A program made the translations under genes and the position numbers. A stretch of 64,000 bases of DNA from Stropharia rugosoannulata (Eukaryota > Basidiomycota > Agaricomycetes > Agaricales > Strophariaceae): assembly GCA_028532985.1 (NCBI GenBank), contig JANCIK010000005.1, positions 3,416,501 through 3,480,500 on the forward strand, given 5' to 3'. Positions 56,305 through 64,000 of this stretch are shown piece by piece. The notes under the pieces were generated by a model, which was not told the origin of the DNA, did no database searches, and was given only the letters and a program-made list of their open reading frames with translations. How positions within the stretch are numbered: the stretch's first letter is position 1; the number at the start of each line of letters is the position of its first letter.

Positions 56305-57865
56305 CTAATCCTTGTAAACTACCAGCGTAAACCCGTTGACAGCATTGGGCAACCTGTACATTGGGAGGGTTCGTTGACCAGGTCGCTGGAATGGATTGAG
56401 TTCAATTTTGTATTGACTGCGAGGGTTCAAGAACGCTCCTCTTAGTATGATGGGCATCATGTTTCGTTGGTGCTCAGCCGACTGTTCCGCATACTCGGTT
56501 GTGGCAAATGGAATGTGGTACCGGTGAGCTTGCTGGATGACTGGAAACCACTCATGATAAGCTCCTAGACCGGCATTACATGCTACCAACGCGTCTGGAG
56601 GGCCCTCCTTCCCACCAGCTGATGCAGACCAAGTAGGCGAGGCGACATGCAGGTGGATGGATAGAGCGCCTGATCCACACTCGTCTGGAGCCGTGTAAGT
56701 AAAGACTGGGGACTTCGCAGCAACTGCCCCGGGAGATTTTTTAGCTTGGTTCACCAATCTTACTACTGGGGCACCAAAGAGTACGAGTTTGATATCATGG
56801 TACGGAAGGAGAAGCACCAATTCGGAAAACCTGTCTAAACCACTTTAATTCAGTGTAATAATGATGTTCTTGTACGCACAAGGGAAGATAATTGAGCTCA
56901 ACTTCAACACCAAGCAGATGTATATTCAGAGCAACACGCTTGTCTGGCCTGCCCGCCTGAGGTGAGGTGAGATCCAGACTGTGGACAAGCATCTGATAAA
57001 CGCTAAGAGGGTAATTCATGAGCAATGCGGCTGGCGATTCCTTCGGCAACTTTCTCCATCAGTACCAACTATCCCAATCGACAACGCCCCCCTTGAAGTC
57101 AGTGACCAGCTCCGGGCGCTTCGCAGATGTCGACAATGTGCGGTATGGGATGAATCGAGGAGGCAGTTTCCACCCCTCTTCGTCCGAGAGGTGCTTCTTT
57201 TTAATGAGGTCATTCCCGTCCATATGGTCAAAACCTTTGAGTAGGCTCTGAATACGAGCAGAGTATGGAGACGACTCCATCGACATTACAGCCTTTTCGG
57301 AATGTGGGGTAGGACCGCCCCTGTGACTCCAGAAACCACACCCCGAACCACCCAGGACCCCAAATCTCTCTCGGGCAATGTCAAAACTGAAGGTTCCGTC
57401 TGACTCAAGACGGCCCCAGGGAAACGACTTGGCAATCGCTTGTGTCTGTGAAAGCCTCTCCATATGTCTCTGAAGGGCCGTCGTAAGCGTCAAGAAGTTT
57501 AAATTATATATTCAACCCTGCTATACCTTGTTGTCCGTGCAAAGGTCTTTGTGTGTGGGCTGATTTGGATGGGAAGGGACATTCCAGTCGCGCTTTGAGC
57601 ACTGGTATCATAAAACGACATGAAGAGGTATTTATTGAAGATTATTATTTTGAATACGTACTTCTTTGCTGCAGTATATCACAGCTTTGCATGCAGAACA
57701 GCGCAATGGTTTTTTGGGCTCGATGATACTTTGGTGGCAAGAGGCACAAACCGGTTGGACTGAAAAGTCTAGATTATCTGGGATAGGTCCACCTCGCTTC
57801 TCAGCAGCCGTAAGCTCCTTTGCAACTTTTGCGACGCCCCCATAGTAAATTTCGTTGAAGTCCAT
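56305..57865 (-). pseudogene. MYND/MSS51-like zinc-finger gene with in-frame TGA
   Basis: Exons 57865-57662, 57601-57527, 57469-56880 and 56830-56305 total 1395 nt (464 sense codons apart from the internal stop). The MYND zinc finger sits at residues 40-90: Cys pairs in CASCHQ, CSACKAVIYC, SKECSKRDW, then His and Cys in THKDLC. The C-terminal half matches the domain of mitochondrial splicing suppressor 51 (Mss51), which in yeast controls translation of COX1: SQTQAIAKSFPWGRLESDG, ARERFGVLGG, VVDWDSWY, LPKESPAALLMNYPLSVYQ, VELNYLP, ELVLLLPYHDIKLVLFGAP, GSGALSIHLH, CNAGLGAYHEWFPVI and FATTEYAEQS. A TGA at 57061-57059 lies in frame between DWDSWY and WRKLPKESP. No splice solution removes it. All other phases agree. 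Either a recent nonsense mutation, a sequence error, or programmed readthrough. Confidence 0.8.
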
Positions 57866-58994
57866 CGTGGTGGTACGAAGAGGAATGTGGGGCGAAGTAG
57901 TATAAATTTAAATCGAAGGACCTGGACACACCTACCATGTCCCATTTCTTTTGTGATGGTCTAGCTGCCACATATACGGAGAACCCGTCACCTTCGTCGG
58001 TGCGGATACAAAAACTCAAGTATGTATCTAATCTGTTCCCTGTCAAGGTAAACTGTCTCCGCCCTGATCCGTTTAGAAAGATCTGGATCCAACCAAAATA
58101 ACGTTGGAATTTCATTGCAATTATGAAATAGTGCTGAACGGCCATGTGCATGAGAAATGATACACAAGGTATGCAGACTGAGCAATTAAATAAACAGTGA
58201 TAGCTGGTACAACCAATTCTCCAACACTAGATAAATCTACGTAAGAACCCCAAGCTGGGAGCAAAGAGCAAACCACAAGGTAGCACAATAGTACTAGCAA
58301 CTACCATAACTAGACTCGGAGTCTGTGTGAGAATCCATGGTTCTGAATAATTGTGCGGATATGTTCATCAAGAAGTCTCCCGCACACATTCTTGCCGAAG
58401 TAAAAGGCTGAAACGTTTCCATGACAAGTTATCAGTTCCTTCTTGCAGAGTGATAAATACCAATTCGAACAATAAACAAGAGTGGCGTTAAGTTCCCGCC
58501 AAGTACAAAAACAAGTGAATCAGTCTAGCTGAGCGGATAAGTATACTGATGATCGACGTCAATTATTATCCGACCTCGCAGCATTGCGTATCATTGGGAA
58601 TTGTGATGATAAATACATGGACAACATCAAAAGATTTTTGTGGCTCAGTTGTTAGAAGTCCATCAATCAAGCGTGAAGTTACGTTTGCACAGCAATTGAA
58701 TTTGATGGCTATGTACTAGATAGGGATCTTCCGTCTGGTGGCACAGCATGATAACAGAATTCCAATTCAGGTACAGTCCATCGAAAAACAGAAAGATTGC
58801 GGGTATACAATAAGGAGGGGGAGTAGTACAGGATTGAAAACCATACATCCGAGTATCAAGTAACGACCAAAATAACCAGGAACTATATAATCATAAAGGA
58901 GGTGTAGACGAGGGACAGAGCTTTCCATATAAAGAAATCCAGAAGTGCCTTGCATGTCACTCTCAGGCGACACCTCGAAAAGCGGGCGCCGTTA
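57866..58994. other. Intergenic, no gene recognised
   Basis: About 1.1 kb holding the promoter side of the MSS51-like gene and the 3' end of forkhead 2, both on minus. The minus-strand ORFs near 57988-58185 have no motif. Confidence 0.5.
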
Positions 58995-60509
58995 CTATAT
59001 TAGGCGTCTATTGTGCGCAAGTCCACCAGGCAGTGTCGTCCTGGGATATGAGAAATTTCTCGGTCCACGAACAGCCCTCGAATCGCGCGAAGCCAGGGCG
59101 TGCCGCTGCGGATGGTACATGCCTGCGCTGGTCTCGCATTGCCTGTCGAACCATTGGGTCTGTTGTGGCGGTACAGTAGCTAGCGGATCAAGGACCATGT
59201 GGTCGAAGCCGATAGGCTGATCGTACATTGACGGAGAAACAAGACCACTGGACAGTGGTATGCCTGCGTACCCGTTGGAGGAAGATGGGGGGAAGTCGAA
59301 CATTGTAGTAGATTGCGGCATTGACCCGGGTGATATATTTCCGTGCCTATGATATGCGGCGGTGGACACTAAACTATACATAGTGACGTCTGGACGCTGC
59401 CCGAAAGAGCACGAAGGGTGGCCATAGCCTGACATTGTGGATTCTGGCGAAATATCCGACAAGCTGGAACTGGAGTCTTCCTCTTCTTTACAATAACTCG
59501 GTGCATAATAGTGGTCTGCCAATCGCTTGCGATACCGAGAAGTGCTATCGCCCATCCTTACGTCCAGCTTCCAGTAGTACCCTTTTCCTGGGTGACCGGG
59601 CGGGCGTTCAACGCGCACGAACAATGCCTTGAGCGAAAGGTTATGACGGATAGAGCGCTATACTCGGTCCAAAAAGTCAAACAGTAATTAACTCACGAAA
59701 GTCGCGTTTCTCACCTGCCAAGGCTTGTCCTTCTGTCTTTTCAACGACGGATAGCGTTCCTCGATAGCCGCATATATCTGACGGAGAGTCAGCTTGTGCT
59801 CCTTGCTACCCCATATTGCAAGCTTGATTAAGTCGGAGATTTTTGGAGTCTTATGGTCAGGTATGTGGTCCGGTAGTGACCATAGGTTGAGAGGCATCGG
59901 CTCAGGAATTGACAAATTCTTTCGCAGCCATTTCTCAGTTTCTTCGTCACTAGGCCCGGGGGTGTCTTCCCGACTGTAGCTTCCATCCGAATTTGTTGGC
60001 GACGGCGAAGAGTAAGACCCTTCCATGTAGGCCGTGGTGTAGCACTCCAAGTTGTCCATGTTGAATGAATACTCGTATGACATGTGGGGTTGAGGGAATT
60101 CGAGTTGAGGAGACATGGTACTACGAGAAATTCCGGGTCTCTATAAATGACGAAAAAATCAGTAAGAAGGTCTAAAATGCATTGATTGATACAGACTTGT
60201 GTGCGCTGAAAGTCAAAAGACTGATGAGAGTCACTGGAAATACTTTGGTCGTCTACAGGAGATCTGATGTGATTGCTGTGCATTAGAAGTGGTTTGACAG
60301 ATATTCTCGGGAACGTACATTGACAGATGGCAGTTTATTTCACTATGGGGAGTGTGATTATATCCACTTCTAGATAAAAGCGACGATGGATATGAGGGAG
60401 AGGGAGATAAAGGATAGCTGTGCGTTTCGGAGTGTTTTGGTGCATATTTATCGTGGTCAAGCGGCGGGAAGGTGGTAAATGATGGATCTTGTAGCGTTGC
60501 GTAGGACAT
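58995..60509 (-). CDS. Forkhead-domain protein 2, 452 aa, 4 exons
   Basis: Second forkhead transcription factor. Exons 60509-60319, 60275-60197, 60140-59715 and 59657-58995 total 1359 nt. The first two exons were added because phases fit exactly (AT then C; ACACAA then AGA) and a TATA-like motif lies 30 bases before the ATG at 60509. A shorter model starting at ATG 60116 is also open. The forkhead domain (about residues 195-275) reads [56 protein letters not shown] and [13 protein letters not shown]. The intron sits after PWQ, as in forkhead 1. RHN is kept here, but the first Asn of the helix is again Arg (WQRS). Both flanks are Ser/Pro/Tyr/His-rich. A Glu-Ser run ([17 protein letters not shown]) follows the domain. 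Confidence 0.88.
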
Positions 60510-60536
60510 CTTTTAACCCGAAGGTTGAGCATCATC

Positions 60537-60545
60537 ATATATAAA
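60537..60545 (-). promoter_or_regulatory. TATA-like element upstream of forkhead 2
   Basis: tttatatat on the minus strand, 28-36 bases before the ATG at 60509. The short spacing suggests a brief leader, or that the true initiation codon is further downstream (60116). Confidence 0.4.
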
Positions 60546-62881
60546 GAGACGAAAGGGATAAATGTGCCGAGATTCAATCGGTGGGAGAGGTAGAAGACCG
60601 TGGATTCGCGGTCAAGAAATATGCGACGATTAGCGCCTGGCACGAGATCTTCACTGAGCGTAGCATGCTTACGTTTGAGATTTGGCAGTGATTTCAAGAT
60701 AAACGCAAGGTGAACGGGCCTGCGAGCTAAAGGGGAATGAGATTGTCTTCGAAGAACGTCGGTGTACGTGAGAGGGAGTCGGAAGACTGCACAGCGACTC
60801 TGCAAGCAGTCGTATGTTCTTATATCCGGTGGAGTCTAATTGTGGACTTCGTTTTCTCACTCACAAATTCACCATATAAAGTAATTTCTTGTACCTCGGT
60901 CATGGACGATTGTGACCGAGGCACATTTAAAGGTGTGCTCATTAGTAGACTGTCCATGAAAGGGAATAAAGAGAACAAAATAACCTAATATAGTAATATT
61001 TTATGTCGCCAAATTAGGAATATGTCAAGTATGATTGGACCGAGCCTTGACCGAGCCGGTATGTCGTAGTTTACCAGAAAACCCAATAACGATGAGCCAT
61101 TCCCCTCCAATCTCACTGCTCCGGATTCTACTATGATGTCTAACCATCATCTGGTAGCTTGAGCTTGCAGTCGAGGCACCTCCGCTCATTTACAAGTTCG
61201 TATCATTGTCCGCAGATCCCAAGACTACGCAACAGCACAGATCACTAGGGAGAATGACAGACGATGGCAGTAAGTGAGGGGGGAGACAATACAGCATGCA
61301 ATGTGACCTACATCGGACTCTTCATCACCCCGGAAATCGACTGCGGTGCCCGGACTGATAGCAATGACCTAGACAGATCATCCGTCCAGCAGGGATCGTT
61401 GCGGCAATGTAAAAACACCGTGCATGAGGTTATGTCGGGTCATCTACGCTCCCTTCAGGGGCACACCTCGTCAGGCATCAGGCTTGGGAGGGACAAACAG
61501 CCTTAGAACCGACCTGACCTCGGTCGAAAGTGGAGGGAAGGGATCATTTAGCAAAATCACATAGCACAATATATAGTCTTGTCTCAGACCTTGTGTGCTC
61601 GACACCAGGTTGATTTACCGTTGCTGAATCACACTTGGGCACATGACGTGGACCCACACATCAAAGTTATTTCCGTGGCTTGGTCACCAGTTTTTGTGTG
61701 CACAGTGACTCTTGTTTACAATCCTCAATGCTCTTGGAAATTATACCTTTGGTTCCAGCCTCGTAGCTTGAGCTTGTGTCTTCAGATCTCCTGTCGTAGG
61801 AAACATGATTTGCCAGGGCCGGGCGGCTCCTTCATCCCCATCATTCATAGATCAGGCAAATCCAAAGGACCGTGTGATCCATGCACACAAAACTATTTTA
61901 AACGTCCTTTGTGGGCAAGTGCTGCGGGAAATGTGAGAATTTGGAGATAAGCTCCTGCATGATGTACATAGGCAATGCGGTCGGGTCACACTTTCTGATA
62001 CATATTGCGTATTTCCGTTGATTGAGATCAACTCTTCTTTTAGAGCTGAGCGCTGAGGCGAACTTTATCATCTTGTCTCGAGACTACAGAGTCTAATACA
62101 CTAGCAGAGCGCGATATGGCCTTTATTATACAATCTCAACAATGTGATAACGGTCAGCGAGACACTATCTGTGGATGATGTGGGGATCTGTCAAGTTCAG
62201 CTTAGCTTTTGTTGTGATATGGTATTAATTGCGTAGTCAGTAATGGCCTCATTCTTTTCAAGATTCATACTCAAACTGTATCCGGCAGACGTATCACAGC
62301 AAACCCTGACCGATATCTGAATTCCATTGTACATAGATTCTCCAACAAACATAGCGTTTGATCCTTTCACATTTTTTAAAAACTTTGAGCGCCCAGTACC
62401 CTTAAGCTCCATCCAAGCCGAGATACCCATAATTCTCAGATCGTATTTTCCTAATCTGTAGTAAACTAACCTTTGAGCCATTTATTTCTACCGAAACTCA
62501 ATCAGTGTTTTACAGATGGACTGCCCCCATTATCATTACAGCTCGTCTCGTCAATAGCCAGTAGGTTTTCTATCCTTTGTACATACATAGTAGGAGCACA
62601 GTGTATACCCCATATCTTTATAATTATGACACGCTTTTGTATGAACATGTTTGGCTGACGGAGTCGCGGCATGCAGAGGGTTTGAGCTGGTTATGGAGTG
62701 ACAAAAGGAGGTGAAATGCAATGCAATGGTCTGATACCGCCAACCAACCCAATCACATATATGCTATGTGTGTATCTTTGTGCATCTGTGTGCAGCACTG
62801 CTATCGTACTTTTGCCAAACTTTTGCATCAGCGGCCGATCAGCGGCTGGCACTTTATGAGTCTATAAGCACCGCGCGCGCC

Positions 62882-62900
62882 AGCGCGCCCAATGCGCGCT
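62882..62900. repeat. GC-rich hairpin agcgcgc-ccaat-gcgcgct
   Basis: Perfect 7-base stem with a 5-base loop, inside a run of alternating gc/cg (62870-62925) that could adopt an unusual helix. Intergenic. Confidence 0.75.
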
Positions 62901-63128
62901 GATTGCGCGGCGCGTTAACAGTGCCGTGATGCTTCATGTTATACTATTTACAAATGCTTCACAACATTACTTACATACTACTTTGTTTACTATGTACGCC
63001 CTAAGCCGCAGCGTAGCGAGGCGGAACTTGTGTATTTATAAAATAACCGTCTCATTCAGTCAGGGTTAGGGCTAGCATGTATTTCTTTCGACATGCAGGG
63101 TGCCGCCGGCCTAAGTTAGATTTCTGTC

Positions 63129-63260
63129 AAACTAGACTACGGAAGCAGCGGTGTGCTCCCGTGTGAGGCCGTAGACGTTCCTATTATGTAGCCCCCGCAC
63201 TCGAGGAACTCGGATAAACTACCTCCGGAATCAGCGCCGATGCGCTCCCGCGGTCGTTCG
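63129..63260. repeat. Imperfect direct repeat, unit about 44 bp, spacing about 88 bp
   Basis: Two related stretches, 63129-63172 and 63216-63260. Both run aaacta...cgga-tcagcg...g-gctcccg...g, with roughly 70% identity by eye. They may be remnants of a tandem array or part of an old mobile element. Confidence 0.5.
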
Positions 63261-64000
63261 GCGGGATCGTTGCACCGCGGTTGAGCAGGGTTTAAGGGCA
63301 TAACTTAATACCAAAAGGGTACACACAATCAAGGTACAGTGACATAGCTGCACAGGTGCCGTGACACCCGATTGTTCGAACTTTACCGTTAGAATGGACT
63401 GTGGCACCGTGCATATAAGGGATGCTCACTGTGCAATTTATGTGTGAAGCAAGTGTAAATGTATGTCAAGTTGATGGGCCAGCGCTGTATGTATGTCTTG
63501 ATTGTACCATATTTAAATGAACGCGTCGCATGCTCATTGATTATAAAATATTATGGCTATGATAAGTGATGCTTTGATCCTAATATGCGAACATCTTTGA
63601 AGGAAGGGAGCATTGAGGGAGCAAGGGAAAGGTTATCACGGAGCATCTAGAGAGGTGGTTTCTTCATGTCATGGAGGTGTGAATATTCACGTCAATACCT
63701 TTGCTCCGATGTGAAATACGGACGTTCTGTACTTCCTGAGCAATCAGTTGCAGTGTATCACTGATGCTGTTCTGTATCATGAGTAAAACTACTGGCTGCA
63801 ACATACGTATCTGCATGAGATAGTATATAATATTCAGGACCTGTGAGCGCGATGTTATGATGTTACAAAGAAAGATGGGTTTGTAATATGAAGAAGAATA
63901 GGATGGCATAAAATGATGGCAACTATGAAAATCATGAAATCATGGCTCGCGGATTTTCTGTCCGTACTGTTCTATATTGTTCTATCTTGGCTCCATTGAT

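Larger units (their letters stand above)
60510..64000. other. Intergenic, no gene recognised
   Basis: About 3.5 kb with no recognisable gene. ORFs at 61264-61950 and 62197-62481 are short and without motifs. The region has an unusual GC-rich island at 62830-63300 in an otherwise AT-rich setting, with a hairpin at 62882-62900 and an imperfect direct repeat, listed separately. Confidence 0.5.

Noticed and set aside
57059..57061. Selenocysteine at the in-frame TGA of the MSS51-like gene
   Set aside because: Basidiomycetes are not known to have the selenocysteine machinery, no redox context is present, and I see no SECIS-like element that could be supported.
61579..61950. 123-codon plus-strand ORF
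   Set aside because: Starts without ATG and has no family resemblance; likely chance in a gene-free stretch.
1..64000. tRNA, rRNA and CRISPR elements
   Set aside because: I looked for tRNA B-box-like words (gttcga-tc) and found only isolated matches without a matching A-box or acceptor stem. A CRISPR array is not expected in a eukaryotic nucleus and no spaced repeat array is present.

Overview
The window is a nuclear segment of a mushroom-forming basidiomycete (Agaricomycetes). Genes carry many 43-70 nt GT-AG introns on both strands, there are no operons, and the contents are typical of that group: a class I hydrophobin, paired fungal seven-helix DUF6534 membrane proteins, a GH17-like glucanase, a PL14-like lyase, single-exon F-box/LRR proteins, SLC16-like MFS transporters and divergent forkhead factors. 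I joined exons by hand, using splice sites, reading phase and family conservation. In most genes the joined length is an exact multiple of three. No transposase, reverse transcriptase, tRNA, rRNA or CRISPR array was recognised.

Layout. 1-3.7 kb: diverged non-coding repeats. 3.76-5.03 kb (-): aldo/keto reductase. 8.07-10.65 kb (+): HSBP1-like protein and a conserved Agaricomycete protein with a possible Cys/His finger. 11.5-21.3 kb: two DUF6534 genes flanking a GH17-like glucanase and GET4. 21.3-22.8 kb (-): unresolved exon-like sequence. 23.3-25.7 kb (+): caspase-fold (C14) protein, convergent with a secreted, highly charged helical protein (25.9-26.8 kb, -). 27.3-32.0 kb (-): a BioF-like enzyme ending in a peroxisomal SKL signal, RNase P/MRP subunit POP5, and F-box protein A. 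32.8-38.7 kb (-): two tandem 15-exon MFS transporters. 41.1-43.7 kb (-): an Arg-Asp/Arg-Glu repeat protein with a His-rich tail. 45.0-53.2 kb (+): a small coiled-coil protein, forkhead 1, F-box protein B, a hydrophobin and a PL14-like lyase. 53.4-60.5 kb: a DUF4139 (MuiA-like) protein with a poly-Q loop (+), a MYND/MSS51-like gene with an in-frame stop (-), and forkhead 2 (-). 60.5-64 kb: non-coding, with a GC-rich island.

Housekeeping genes (GET4, POP5, HSBP1, BioF) are mixed with fast-evolving fungal families. Four families occur twice within 50 kb (DUF6534, F-box/LRR, MFS, forkhead), which suggests repeated local duplication. The most striking signals are very small exons kept between paralogues (7 nt in both transporters; 13 and 14 nt in both DUF6534 genes; 18 nt in the reductase), the stop codon inside the MSS51-like gene, the SKL end of the BioF-like enzyme, and the altered recognition helices of both forkhead proteins.
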